64,000 nucleotides of DNA from CAITSH01 sp025356665. GTDB lineage: Bacteria > Pseudomonadota > Gammaproteobacteria > Burkholderiales > SG8-39. Numbering within the stretch: position 1 is the first letter of the stretch; every line of letters starts with the position of its first letter. The stretch covers positions 1 to 64,000 of the forward strand of contig JANXRV010000089.1 in the NCBI GenBank assembly GCA_025356665.1, written 5' to 3'. The notes beneath the pieces were generated by a model, which worked only from the letters and a program-made list of their open reading frames with translations, ran no database searches and was not told the origin of the DNA. Shown in pieces: positions 51,257-60,365 of this stretch. The translations under genes were made by a program, and so were the position numbers.

Positions 51257-53071
51257 ATGTCCACGTCCAAGCTCACCACCCGCCCCGTTCCCGGACGCGC
51301 CCGCGACATGCTGGTCGAACAGGGCGTGCATCCGGTGCTCGCCGCCATTTATGCATCGCGCGGCGTGCGCTCGCGCGACGAGCTGGAGCGCGAACTGGGC
51401 GCCCTGCTGCCGCTCGACCTGTTGCTACATGCAGACGATGCGGCGGTGCTGCTTGCCGATGCCATACGCGACAAAAAGCGCCTGCTCATCGTTGCCGACT
51501 ACGACTGCGACGGCGCAACCGCCTGCGCCGTGGGCATGCGCGCGCTGCGCGCCTTTGGCGCCAGCGTGGGCTACCTCGTGCCCGACCGCTTCAAGCTCGG
51601 TTACGGGCTCACGCCCGAGCTCTCACGCATGGCCGCGCAAAGCGCGGCCGGCAAGCCGGACATCCTCATCACCGTCGACAACGGCATCGCCAGCGTCGAG
51701 GGCGTTGCCGAGGCCAACCGTCTGGGCATGCAGGTGCTGGTGACCGATCACCACCTGCCCGGCGCCACGCTTCCCGATGCGGCGGCCATCGTCAATCCGA
51801 ACCAGCCGGGCTGCCCCTTTCCGAGCAAGTCGATCGCCGGTGTGGGCGTGATGTTTTACGTCATGCTGGCGCTGCGTGCGGAGTTAAGAAAGCGCGGGTG
51901 GTTTGCGGCGGCAGCATCTTCTGGAGCGACGGCTTCGGCTACAGCCCCCTCTCCCCCGACCCCTCCCCCGCGGGGGGGGGAGGGGAGTTTCGTGCTGGCT
52001 GAAGGCCAGCCCAGCCGCCGGGAACCGAATCTGGCCGAATTGCTCGATCTTGTGGCCCTTGGCACCGTCGCCGACGTGGTCAAGCTTGATCCGAACAACC
52101 GCATCCTCGTCACCCAGGGCATCAAGCGCATACGCGCCGGGCGCATGCAGGCCGGGCTCAAGGCCTTGTTCAGCGCATCGGGCCGCGAGTCATCGCGCGC
52201 ATCGGGCTTTGACCTCGGATTCATGCTCGGGCCGCGCCTGAACGCCGCCGGCCGGCTGGCCGACATGAGCCTCGGCGTGGAGTGCCTTGTCACCGATGAT
52301 CCGGGACGCGCCCTCAACATCGCGCGCGAGCTCGACGCACTCAACCGCGAGCGCCGCGGCATCGAGGGGGACATGCAGGCGCAGGCGGAAACCCTGCTGC
52401 GCGACTTTGTCGCCGCGGACAATTCCAGCATCTGCGTCTACGACCCGGCCTGGCACCAGGGCGTGATCGGCATTCTCGCCTCGCGCGTCAAGGACAAGCT
52501 GCACCGGCCGACCATCGCCTTTGCGCGCGGCGAGAACGGCGAACTCAAGGGTTCGGGACGGTCGATTTCCGCGCTGCACCTGCGCGATGCCCTCGACCTG
52601 GTGACCAAGCGCGAGCCCGGCATCCTGATCCGTTTTGGCGGGCACGCCGCAGCAGCGGGCCTGACGCTGCTCGAGGCCGACTACGCGCGCTTCACCCAAT
52701 GCTTCGAGGCGGTGGTACGCGAAATGGTCGGTCCGGCGCAACTGGTGCGCACCATCGAAACCGACGGCACGCTGGACACGGGCGACTTCAACCTGGACCT
52801 GGCGCAGAAACTGGACCAGGAGGTGTGGGGGCAGGGTTTTCCGCAGCCGCTATTCTGCGACGAGTTCAAGATCACCAGCCAGCGCATCGTCGGCGAAAAA
52901 CATCTCAAACTCAAACTCGCGCGCGGCGGCAAGACCATGGAGGGCATACGCTTCAACGCCGCAGAACCCTGCCCGGCATCGGTGCGCGCCGCCTACCGCC
53001 TGTCGATCAACGACTACAACGGCGTGCGCAGCGTGCAGGTGATTGTCGAGGACTGGGAAGCACTGACCTGA
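51257..53071 (+). CDS. recJ: Single-stranded-DNA-specific exonuclease RecJ
   Basis: 604 residues; 5'-3' ssDNA exonuclease of recombination and mismatch repair. DHH-phosphoesterase motifs are intact: VADYDCDG (79-86), ITVDNG (138-143), TDHH (163-166), PRLNAAGRL, and the DHHA1 block FARGENGELKGSGRS with GGHAAAAGL. Between GWF and EPNLAELLDL lies an insert (about 217-255) coded by a GC-rich palindrome. The ATG at 51257 gives the usual N-terminus; upstream in-frame codons are unrelated to RecJ. Confidence 0.94.
   Translation: MSTSKLTTRPVPGRARDMLVEQGVHPVLAAIYASRGVRSRDELERELGALLPLDLLLHADDAAVLLADAIRDKKRLLIVADYDCDGATACAVGMRALRAFGASVGYLVPDRFKLGYGLTPELSRMAAQSAAGKPDILITVDNGIASVEGVAEANRLGMQVLVTDHHLPGATLPDAAAIVNPNQPGCPFPSKSIAGVGVMFYVMLALRAELRKRGWFAAAASSGATASATAPSPPTPPPRGGEGSFVLAEGQPSRREPNLAELLDLVALGTVADVVKLDPNNRILVTQGIKRIRAGRMQAGLKALFSASGRESSRASGFDLGFMLGPRLNAAGRLADMSLGVECLVTDDPGRALNIARELDALNRERRGIEGDMQAQAETLLRDFVAADNSSICVYDPAWHQGVIGILASRVKDKLHRPTIAFARGENGELKGSGRSISALHLRDALDLVTKREPGILIRFGGHAAAAGLTLLEADYARFTQCFEAVVREMVGPAQLVRTIETDGTLDTGDFNLDLAQKLDQEVWGQGFPQPLFCDEFKITSQRIVGEKHLKLKLARGGKTMEGIRFNAAEPCPASVRAAYRLSINDYNGVRSVQVIVEDWEALT
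51945..51987. repeat. GC-rich palindromic element inside recJ
   Basis: Arms CCCCTCCCCC (51960-51969) and GGGGGAGGGG (51976-51985) form a strong hairpin, preceded by CCCCTCTCCCCC. Translated it reads PSPPTPPPRGGEG. This type of sequence is common as intergenic repeat in proteobacteria; here it is in frame within a coding region. Confidence 0.8.
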
Positions 53072-53077
53072 TCAGCC

Positions 53078-53932
53078 TCACGCGGCGGCATCGCCATTCG
53101 CCAGCCGGCTGACAATTTCGCAGAGCATGCCGTCAGGCCGTTCAAGCTGCTCGAGAATACTGAAGTGGTCCGCGCCGGGAATTTCGGCGAATTCACCCGG
53201 CAACGCAGCCTTCTCCCGGGCGCAGGCGAATTCAGACGACTGGCGCCGCAACTCAGGCAGTTCCGCCCCACCCACAACCACCCGCACCGGAGGACACGTT
53301 GTGGGCAGATGTAGCAGGGGCGAGTTGCGTTCCGCCATCGCCGCATCAAGACCGAGCTTGTCATTGACATAACAATGGCGCACCGGCTCCAAATCGTAGA
53401 CACCGCTGATGAGTAAGGCTCCGACCAGCCCGGGAGAATCGAGCAACATCGCGGCAAGCTGCGCCCCTGCCGACCAGCCGCACAAGATCATACTTTCGCG
53501 CCGTGCGCCAAGGGCCGGTAATTGCAGCGATAAAAAGGCCATGGCGGCGCGTGTCTCAGCAACAATCGCGTCGAGGTTCGCCTCGGGTGCAAGCGTGTAA
53601 CCGACCAGGGCGACATTCAGGCCGCGAGCCAGCGGCCCGACAGCAAAGCAGCTGAAAGCCTCTTTCGCGCGCGACTGCCAATAGCCACCATGAAAAAACA
53701 CCAGCGTGGGCGCGTCCTTTTTAGCGCGGAAAAAATCAATGCGATTGCGCGGCAGGCTGCCGTAGCGAAGATCGAGGTGCTCGGGCATGCGCGCGCGCAG
53801 CGACGCACTGCGCTGGTCCCAGCCCGCGACTGTCGCGGCGCTGTGCGCCACCGCGGCAGAATTGTTATAGGCCGCATCGAGCTCGGCGCGCGAAAGTTCG
53901 CGCCAGGGACGCGATGCTGCGAGCGCCGTCAT
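53078..53932 (-). CDS. Alpha/beta hydrolase (kynurenine-formamidase/esterase-like)
   Basis: 284 residues. The oxyanion motif HGGYW (VFFHGGYWQS) and nucleophile elbow GWSAGAQ are hallmarks of formamidase-type esterases, with the histidine in GADHFSILEQL. It probably hydrolyses an ester, amide or formamide formed in the degradation route. Start overlaps the enoate reductase stop by 4 nt. The recJ gene ends 6 nt from its stop codon on the other strand. Confidence 0.85.
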   Translation of the reverse strand: MTALAASRPWRELSRAELDAAYNNSAAVAHSAATVAGWDQRSASLRARMPEHLDLRYGSLPRNRIDFFRAKKDAPTLVFFHGGYWQSRAKEAFSCFAVGPLARGLNVALVGYTLAPEANLDAIVAETRAAMAFLSLQLPALGARRESMILCGWSAGAQLAAMLLDSPGLVGALLISGVYDLEPVRHCYVNDKLGLDAAMAERNSPLLHLPTTCPPVRVVVGGAELPELRRQSSEFACAREKAALPGEFAEIPGADHFSILEQLERPDGMLCEIVSRLANGDAAA

Positions 53933-55842
53933 CCGATGCGGCAGGCCATGCGATGGCCGCTGTGGGTCGCGCCGATGATGCCCTGCATCCCGGCGCTCTC
54001 GCCGACGTTAAAGGTCGCCGGCGCGCATTCGTTCCAGGCCGCCAGGTCCATTTGCGACGGCGGCAGCGCGCCCTGCGCAATGACGACACTATCGACCTGA
54101 AGTTCCGACTCGGCGCCACCCGCCCACAGGCGTGCTGCGCCGCCATCGAGCCCCGCCAGCTCGCAGCCAAAGCGCACGTCGACGCCATGCTGTACGAGCG
54201 CGGGGGGGATGATGATGCGATCGACGATGTTGATGTCCTCGCCGAAGTCCTGCGCTTTGTCGATCAGGGTGACCGTGTGTCCGGACATGGCGAAATGCCA
54301 GGCGGCTTCGGCGCCGCGCTTTTGCGCCCCGATCATGAGGATGCGTTTTCCCAGGCGTTCCGGATGCGCCAAGGCCGCAAGCACGTCGGTAACCGGCAAT
54401 GACGAGCCGGGACGCGTGTTAAGCGGCCACCTGGAACCGAGCGCAAGCACCAGGGCATCGGCACGAACGTCTGCGGGCGAAACCTCCGACCCCAACCGCA
54501 GGTGGACACCGGCGCGCTGCAGCGCGCCTTCATAAAACCGCAGCAGGCGCGGCAGGGTGCGTTTGAATGGCAATGTCGCGGCAAGACGCAGCTGGCCTCC
54601 TATTTGCGCGCCACGGTCATAAAGAACAACGCCATGACCGCGCTCGGCCGCACTCAGCGCCGCCTGAATACCGGCAGGCCCGGCACCGACCACGGCCACT
54701 TCGAGCGTGCGCCGTGGCGGCGGCACATATTCATCCTCGCGTCCGGTCCGCGGATTGATCGCACACAGCGCCCGCGCGCCGCTTTGTTCGCGCTGCAGGC
54801 AGGTATTGCAACGTATGCAGGGTCGAATTTCATCCGTTCTTCCCCCGAGCAGTTTCTCCGGCAAGTCCGGGTCGGCGAACAAGGGGCGCGCCTGCGATAT
54901 AAAATCCGCGTCACCATCGCGCACAATAGATTCGGCAAGGTCCGGGTCATGAATGCCGCAGGAGGCGATGACCGGAACACCACTCCCCTCGCGGATCGGC
55001 CGTGCGTAGGCGACGAACGGGCCCTCTTCCAGGTACATCGGAAGAACGCGTTTTTCCATCGCGCGGTAGGTGCCGGCCGAAATGTGGAATAAATCGACGC
55101 CCGCCGCAGCAAGCGCCCTGGCCACAACAGCATAGGCTTTGATATCGAGACCGCCCGGAAGTAGATCCTCGCCATTGATTCGAAAACTGAGCAAACGATT
55201 CGGGCCCAGTTGCTCTCGCACGGCGCGCACGGCCTCGAGCGGAAATTTCAGTCTTGCCTCGAAGGAACCACCGTATTCGTCAGTACGCAGGTTGGTCGCG
55301 GGCGACAAAAAAGTGTTGAGCAGATAACCATGGGCGCCGTGCAATTCCACCAGATCAAAACCAGCCTGAACCAGGCGGCGCGTAGCCTCACCATGATCGA
55401 CAACCAGCTGCCTGATCTCCGCAACGGTGATCTCCTGTGGTACGCGCTTGCCCTCCATCCACGGTATGGGCGAAGGCGCGAGCATCGGCGGATCGGGAAT
55501 GACGCGCTGGCTGCCGCAGTGCCCCAGTTGCAGGCCGGCGACCGCGCCCTCTGCCTTGATCGCCTCGGCAAGGTCGGAGAGGCCGGGAATCATCAGGTCA
55601 TTGTGTGCACCCAACTCGGCATGAAAAGCCCTGCTACCCAAGGCGTCCATGAACGTAAGTTCAGCGATAACAAGGCCCGCACCGCCGCGCGCCCTCGCGC
55701 GATAGTATTCGACCGTCTGTCGCGTGACGCTGCCATCCGCCGCGGCGTACATGGCACACATCGGCGCCATGACCATGCGGTTGCGAAAAGCAATGCCACG
55801 CAGCGTCAAGGGCTGCGAAAGCGCGGGAAAAGCCACAGACAC
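53929..55842 (-). CDS. Old yellow enzyme/2,4-dienoyl-CoA reductase-type flavoprotein 2
   Basis: 637 residues: FMN barrel (LTLRGIAFRNRMVMAPMCAMYA; VELHGAHGYLLNTFLSPATNLRTDEYGGS), Fe-S cluster motif (CIRCNTC ... ALCAINP; C-x2-C-x2-C-x11-C) and a C-terminal FAD/NAD(P) domain opening VAVVGAGPAGIQAALSAAERG. It would reduce an activated double bond. It overlaps the esterase gene and lies 4 nt after DapA-like, within the ring-degradation-like cluster. Confidence 0.9.
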   Translation of the reverse strand: MSVAFPALSQPLTLRGIAFRNRMVMAPMCAMYAAADGSVTRQTVEYYRARARGGAGLVIAELTFMDALGSRAFHAELGAHNDLMIPGLSDLAEAIKAEGAVAGLQLGHCGSQRVIPDPPMLAPSPIPWMEGKRVPQEITVAEIRQLVVDHGEATRRLVQAGFDLVELHGAHGYLLNTFLSPATNLRTDEYGGSFEARLKFPLEAVRAVREQLGPNRLLSFRINGEDLLPGGLDIKAYAVVARALAAAGVDLFHISAGTYRAMEKRVLPMYLEEGPFVAYARPIREGSGVPVIASCGIHDPDLAESIVRDGDADFISQARPLFADPDLPEKLLGGRTDEIRPCIRCNTCLQREQSGARALCAINPRTGREDEYVPPPRRTLEVAVVGAGPAGIQAALSAAERGHGVVLYDRGAQIGGQLRLAATLPFKRTLPRLLRFYEGALQRAGVHLRLGSEVSPADVRADALVLALGSRWPLNTRPGSSLPVTDVLAALAHPERLGKRILMIGAQKRGAEAAWHFAMSGHTVTLIDKAQDFGEDINIVDRIIIPPALVQHGVDVRFGCELAGLDGGAARLWAGGAESELQVDSVVIAQGALPPSQMDLAAWNECAPATFNVGESAGMQGIIGATHSGHRMACRIG

Positions 55843-55846
55843 GCGG

Positions 55847-56752
55847 CTAACCGAGCTTCAGCTCTTCGGCTTGAATCTTGTCCACCACCAGCTTGAGGTC
55901 GGCGAGTCTTTGCGGCGAGAGCCCAAGGATGGGCGCACGCGCCGGACCAGCACTCTGCCCGGCGAGCGTCATTGCCTCCTTGATGACCACCGGGAATGAA
56001 CCCCAGGCCCAGGCGGCCCGCAAAGGGGCGAGCAGGTCGTTGATACGACCGGCCTCTTTCCAGTCGCCTTTTTTGGCCGAATCGTAAAGTCGCAACACCA
56101 GCTTGGGGAAAACGTTGGCCGCCGGCGAAATGGTGCCCGTACCGCCGTGCACCAGCATCGAAAGGAACACCGTGTCTCGCCCCGAGAACAGCAGCGACTT
56201 GCGGTCGGTGAGCAGCAGGTATTCAACCGCCTGCGTCAGATCGCCGTTGGAGTCCTTGACGCCGCAGATGTTCTCGGCGGCCTTCATGCAACGAACCAAG
56301 GTTGGCGGCAGCACGTTAACACTGGTGCGCGGCGGGTTGTTATAGAGCATCACCGGCAGCTTGGTCGCCTTGGCTATCGTGGTGTAGTGAGTCACCAGTT
56401 CGTCCTGGCTTGGCTGGGCAAAATACGGCGTGATCACCAGTGCGAGGTCGACACCGATGGCTTCGGCAGCCTGCGTCAGCTTGATCGCGCCGCGCGTGGT
56501 AACGGCACCGGTGCCGGCGTAAATCGGCACGCGACCGTTCACCGCCTTGACAGCGATCTCAAGCAGCCTGACATGCTCGTCGTATTCAAGCGAGAAAAAC
56601 TCGCCCTGGCTCCCCGCCACAGAAATACCGTGCAAGCCCTTGCCTATGTACCACTCTATCAACTCGACCAAGCGTACTTCATCGATACGCTGGTCGGCGG
56701 CAAACGGCGTCGCCATCGCGGGAATAACGCCGTGAAATTTTTTCAGATTCAT
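55847..56752 (-). CDS. DapA/DHDPS-family aldolase or lyase
   Basis: 301 residues of the class I aldolase (NAL) family. The Schiff-base lysine is Lys166 (GVKDSNGD) and the general-base tyrosine Tyr137 (MLYNNPPRT). The usual GTTGE is GSQGE (47-51), which speaks against true dihydrodipicolinate synthase. It probably cleaves or dehydrates a 2-oxo acid derived from the cluster's substrate. Confidence 0.87.
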   Translation of the reverse strand: MNLKKFHGVIPAMATPFAADQRIDEVRLVELIEWYIGKGLHGISVAGSQGEFFSLEYDEHVRLLEIAVKAVNGRVPIYAGTGAVTTRGAIKLTQAAEAIGVDLALVITPYFAQPSQDELVTHYTTIAKATKLPVMLYNNPPRTSVNVLPPTLVRCMKAAENICGVKDSNGDLTQAVEYLLLTDRKSLLFSGRDTVFLSMLVHGGTGTISPAANVFPKLVLRLYDSAKKGDWKEAGRINDLLAPLRAAWAWGSFPVVIKEAMTLAGQSAGPARAPILGLSPQRLADLKLVVDKIQAEELKLG

Positions 56753-56808
56753 TGGTACTTCATCCTCTCAAGGGTGGGCCGCCAGGCCCGAAACAAGGCG
56801 AAACCGGC

Positions 56809-57579
56809 TCAGATCACGCCCATCATGCGATTCAACTCCAGTACATGTTCGGTAAAACCGGGCAATGCGCGCGTAACCTGGGGGTCGCGCGGGCGCGGAA
56901 ACTCGATGCTGATGTCGGCGACGATGCGACCGGGCCTGTCGCTCATCACAAGAATGCGGTCGGACAGGAAAACCGCCTCTGCGATGCTGTGCGTAATCAG
57001 GATCACCGTCTGCTTTTCCTGTTCCCACAAACGCAACAGTTCGACATTCAGCTGGTCGCGCGTCAAGGCATCGAGTGCGCCAAATGGTTCGTCAAGCAAC
57101 AACACCTGCGGCCGCAGGATCAGTATCTGCCCGAATGCCGCGCGCTGGCGCATGCCACCGGACAACTGGTGGGGATAGGAATTGCAAAAGGGAGCGAGCT
57201 TCAGTACATCGAGAATTTTCGAAGTGCGCAAGGCAATATCGGCAGGCGAGATACCACGGACCTCGGCCGCAAGACGGATGTTGGCCTCCACCGTGAGCCA
57301 AGGCAGCATATTGTGCGTCTGGAAGACAATACCAACATCCGGCGACGGGGTAAGCTGCCTGCGCCCCAGAACATCTATTTCTCCGCCCACGTCCGGCGTA
57401 AAGAGCCCGCCAATCATGCGCAACAGTGTGCTTTTGCCGCAGCCGCTGGGGCCCAGAACAGAGACAAATTGCGCGCGCGGTATCTCGAAGGAAACGCCCT
57501 CCAGCGCCCTGGTACCTTCGTCAAATGTCTTGGCGGCCGTGCGTACCGAAATCGCCGCCCGCGCTTGCGTCAATGGCAT
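56809..57579 (-). CDS. ABC transporter ATP-binding protein (NitT/TauT type)
   Basis: 256 residues. Walker A GPSGCGKSTLLRMIGG, Q-loop VFQTHNMLPWLTVEANI, signature LSGGMRQRAAFGQIL, Walker B LLLDEPFGALDAL and H-loop LITHSIAEAV are all present. It works with the permease at 58022 and the binding protein at 59345. It starts within the stop codon of the neighbouring VOC gene (TAATG). Confidence 0.92.
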   Translation of the reverse strand: MPLTQARAAISVRTAAKTFDEGTRALEGVSFEIPRAQFVSVLGPSGCGKSTLLRMIGGLFTPDVGGEIDVLGRRQLTPSPDVGIVFQTHNMLPWLTVEANIRLAAEVRGISPADIALRTSKILDVLKLAPFCNSYPHQLSGGMRQRAAFGQILILRPQVLLLDEPFGALDALTRDQLNVELLRLWEQEKQTVILITHSIAEAVFLSDRILVMSDRPGRIVADISIEFPRPRDPQVTRALPGFTEHVLELNRMMGVI

Positions 57580-57980
57580 TATTTTTTCGAGCCTACCCAG
57601 CCGTTGTGGGAGATGTCGAAAATGATGCCATTGGGATCACGGTATTTCTTCTCGTAGTAGAGCGAATCCTTCTCGATCGGCAAATCGAGAAAAAAGCTGC
57701 CGCCGTTGTCTTCTATGGATTTTCCCTGCGCCTCGAGGTCATCGACCCAAAATCCGACGTGATGAACACCGACATAATCCTTGCCGCGCTCCTTGCCAGC
57801 CGCCTCGTCGGTTTTGTAGTTGAGCAGCGCCAGACACATGGTACCGTCCGTGAGGTACACGCCACTGGCGATGGGCGACTCGGTCCTGCCCGCCTCGGTC
57901 ATGCCGAAGGTTTTCATGTAGAACTTGGCGGCTTCCTCCGGATCGGGTACGGCCATTGCGATATGACGAAGTTTTGCCAT
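57579..57980 (-). CDS. VOC (glyoxalase/dioxygenase-fold) protein
   Basis: 133 residues: one full vicinal-oxygen-chelate module (two beta-alpha-beta-beta-beta repeats). Likely metal ligands lie in LRHIAMAVPDP and VHHVGFWVDD; the closing acidic position is Asp in GIIFDISHN instead of the usual Glu. It may be a lyase, epimerase or thiolase-like step. Insertion between transporter genes implies a link to substrate processing. Confidence 0.85.
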   Translation of the reverse strand: MAKLRHIAMAVPDPEEAAKFYMKTFGMTEAGRTESPIASGVYLTDGTMCLALLNYKTDEAAGKERGKDYVGVHHVGFWVDDLEAQGKSIEDNGGSFFLDLPIEKDSLYYEKKYRDPNGIIFDISHNGWVGSKK

Positions 57981-58021
57981 GCTTGTGACTCCTGGTTATA
58001 GATATAAAAGGCGGACAGCCG

Positions 58022-58789
58022 TCAGAATGCGCGCCACCAGACGCGACGCGCCAAAAGCTCGATCAGCATGTAGAGCACGCCGACAAGAACGGAAATCGCC
58101 AGCAAAGCCGCGAATACCAGGTCTGTTTTTGCATTGGCATTGGCAAGCAAGATCAAATTTCCGAGCCCCTTCTCAGAACCGACAAACTCACCGGCAATTG
58201 CTCCTATCACTGCGAGAGGCATCGCCATTTTGCAGCCATCCATGATGACCGGCAGCGCACTGGGCACGCGCAGCCGGCGAAACATGGTCCATGGCGAGGC
58301 GCCGATGGCGTGAAAGTGTTCGATGAGGTGGGCCGGCGTACCGGCCAGACCACCCATGGTTGAAATCACCACAGGGAAGAACGCGAACAGGAAGGCCATG
58401 AGCACCTTGGACGAGGTTCCATACCCGAACCATACGACCAGCAATGGCGCGAGGGCGATTTTCGGCAGTCCCTGGAAGATTACGACCAGTGGATAGAACA
58501 TCCGCCTGAACAAGGGTGAAGTAAAAATAGCCAAGCCCAGCGCAAGCCCCCCGCCCACGGCCCAGAGATATCCGAGGATGACCTCCCAGGCGGTCACCAT
58601 CGACTCTCGTAACAGCAGATCGATATTGTTCCAAGCCGTCTGCATGATCTGCGACAGGGGCGGCAGGAGATACCGCTTGATCTGGAACAGGTCGACCGCC
58701 TTCTCCCACAGCAAGGCCACCACGGCGAACGCTAGCAGCGGATCGATAATGCTGCGCGAAACACCCAGAAGCCTTGGCGGTTGAGGCAT
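58022..58789 (-). CDS. ABC transporter permease (NitT/TauT type)
   Basis: 255 residues with six membrane segments. The EAA-type loop is HFHAIGASPWTMFRRLRVPSALPVIMDGCKMAMPLAVIGAIAGEFVGSEKGLGNLI, the signature of nitrate/sulfonate/pyrimidine-precursor importers. It separates the two VOC genes. Confidence 0.92.
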   Translation of the reverse strand: MPQPPRLLGVSRSIIDPLLAFAVVALLWEKAVDLFQIKRYLLPPLSQIMQTAWNNIDLLLRESMVTAWEVILGYLWAVGGGLALGLAIFTSPLFRRMFYPLVVIFQGLPKIALAPLLVVWFGYGTSSKVLMAFLFAFFPVVISTMGGLAGTPAHLIEHFHAIGASPWTMFRRLRVPSALPVIMDGCKMAMPLAVIGAIAGEFVGSEKGLGNLILLANANAKTDLVFAALLAISVLVGVLYMLIELLARRVWWRAF

Positions 58790-58795
58790 GGCGGC

Positions 58796-59335
58796 CTACT
58801 TCTTGCCGTCCGGACGCGGACCCCAATCAGGCGGGGGCACGAGAAAGCGCTTGAAGTGCCACTGATCGAAGCCCTCAATATCGTTGGGCCAGACCTGGGG
58901 GGCATGCACCTTCCCCTTTGGAATCTGCACCATGTCGCAATAAAACTCGACGTAGTTGCCGTCAGGATCCTTGAACACCAGGAATACGTTCTCACCCGGG
59001 CCGTGCTTACCGATGCCGCGGACGATCTCGATATTTCTTTCCTGCAAAAAGCGTCCCATCACTTCGACCTCGTCCAGGGAGGCCATTTCGTAGGAGAAAT
59101 GCTCAAGGCCGGGTCGCCAGGGACGGTAGGTGTCATTCGCGGCCGCCTCGCCCGGCGGTATCTGTGACAGTGCGAGATCGTGGTGATCAACGCTGCTGCG
59201 CAGGAACACCATCTGGTCGGAAATCCAGTCGGATACATCCAATCCGACAATCTCAGTGTAGAACTTCACCGACTTCTGAATATCCCGCACGTTCAGCACA
59301 AGATGGCCCAGCCGTCGTGGTTTTGGTCGGTCCAT
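58796..59335 (-). CDS. VOC protein resembling extradiol (catechol 2,3-) dioxygenases
   Basis: 179 residues. The metal triad is readable: His11 (RRLGHLVLNVRD), a His in LEHFSYEMASLDEV, and Glu in NYVEFYCDM. This His-His-Glu arrangement and the block KDPDGNYVEFY match one-domain type I extradiol dioxygenases and related hydrolases. It is a candidate for ring cleavage in this cluster, though other VOC chemistries are possible. Confidence 0.85.
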   Translation of the reverse strand: MDRPKPRRLGHLVLNVRDIQKSVKFYTEIVGLDVSDWISDQMVFLRSSVDHHDLALSQIPPGEAAANDTYRPWRPGLEHFSYEMASLDEVEVMGRFLQERNIEIVRGIGKHGPGENVFLVFKDPDGNYVEFYCDMVQIPKGKVHAPQVWPNDIEGFDQWHFKRFLVPPPDWGPRPDGKK

Positions 59336-59344
59336 GGCAACGCC

Positions 59345-60337
59345 TTACTTGAGGAACTCGTTGGAAAACACATCCTCTGCGCGCACCTTGCCTTTGAGGT
59401 CATAGGCCTTGTCGACAAAGGAAATGGTGGACCGAATGCGGTCATCACGGATAAAGCCGAGGCCGTTTTGCTTGACCTGCGGATCCTGGATCAACTCACC
59501 GATTTCCTTGATCTGCTGCAAAGCGATGGCGCGGTCCACAACCGGGAACATTTTTACGAGTATGTCGGCGGCCTGGTCCGGATTTGCGATGGCGAACTCG
59601 AATCCGCGGTAAGAACTACGCAGGAACTTGCGCACCATGTCGGGCTTGGCCTTGATCAGCGCTTCAGAGGCGGCAAAGCCATTGCCGTAAGCATTGAGGC
59701 CGTAGTCGGCGTAATCAAACCACGCAACGTTAAGACCCGCGGCGGCGGCCGTGCGCTGCGTCACCACGCGATCGCTGCCCTTCCAGCACTCGACCAGGTC
59801 AATTTTTCCTTCGACGAGGGAGCCGGAGATCACCGCCGGATCCAGGCGCATCAATTTGATGAAATCGCGCGGCTTGTTATTAAGTTCCAGCCATGCCGGG
59901 ACAACATTGTGCACAGGAGATGCCGAGCCACCCCCGAGAGCGCGACCCTTTAGGTCATCAAGCACCTTGGGCTGCATCCGACTGGTGACCCAGCAGATGG
60001 CACCCGGCCATTTGGTGTTGATCGCCCCGATCATCTTGATTTTGCCACCGTTGGAGCGGTTTAGAACCAGGCTGATCGGGTCGACATAACCAAATTCGAA
60101 CTGGCCCTGATCCAATTCGTTCGCAGTACGATTGCCGCCGTAACCACGGACGATATTCACCTCCATGCCCGCTTCCTTGAACCAGCCCCGCTCTTGCGCA
60201 ACGATCACGCCGATCGAACTGCCCTGCGGCAACCAGGCCATGTTGTAGGTGACTTTTTCCTGTGCGAGCGCCTGGCCCGCCAAAAAACCCAAACCAGTCA
60301 CCAACGACGCAACAAATCCAACAAGACTACGGTTCAT
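59345..60337 (-). CDS. ABC transporter substrate-binding protein (NMT1/TauA family)
   Basis: 330 residues. Signal peptide MNRSLVGFVASLVTGLGFLAGQALA, then QEKVTYNMAWLPQGSSIGVIVAQERGWFKEAGMEVNIVRGYGGNRTANELDQG, the typical NMT1-domain opening. GGGAG precedes the start at 60337. Binding proteins of this class capture aromatic carboxylates, sulfonates or pyrimidine-like compounds. Partner of the ATPase at 56809 and permease at 58022. Confidence 0.92.
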   Translation of the reverse strand: MNRSLVGFVASLVTGLGFLAGQALAQEKVTYNMAWLPQGSSIGVIVAQERGWFKEAGMEVNIVRGYGGNRTANELDQGQFEFGYVDPISLVLNRSNGGKIKMIGAINTKWPGAICWVTSRMQPKVLDDLKGRALGGGSASPVHNVVPAWLELNNKPRDFIKLMRLDPAVISGSLVEGKIDLVECWKGSDRVVTQRTAAAAGLNVAWFDYADYGLNAYGNGFAASEALIKAKPDMVRKFLRSSYRGFEFAIANPDQAADILVKMFPVVDRAIALQQIKEIGELIQDPQVKQNGLGFIRDDRIRSTISFVDKAYDLKGKVRAEDVFSNEFLK

Positions 60338-60365
60338 TACTTTCTCCCGAATAAAAAACGGACAG

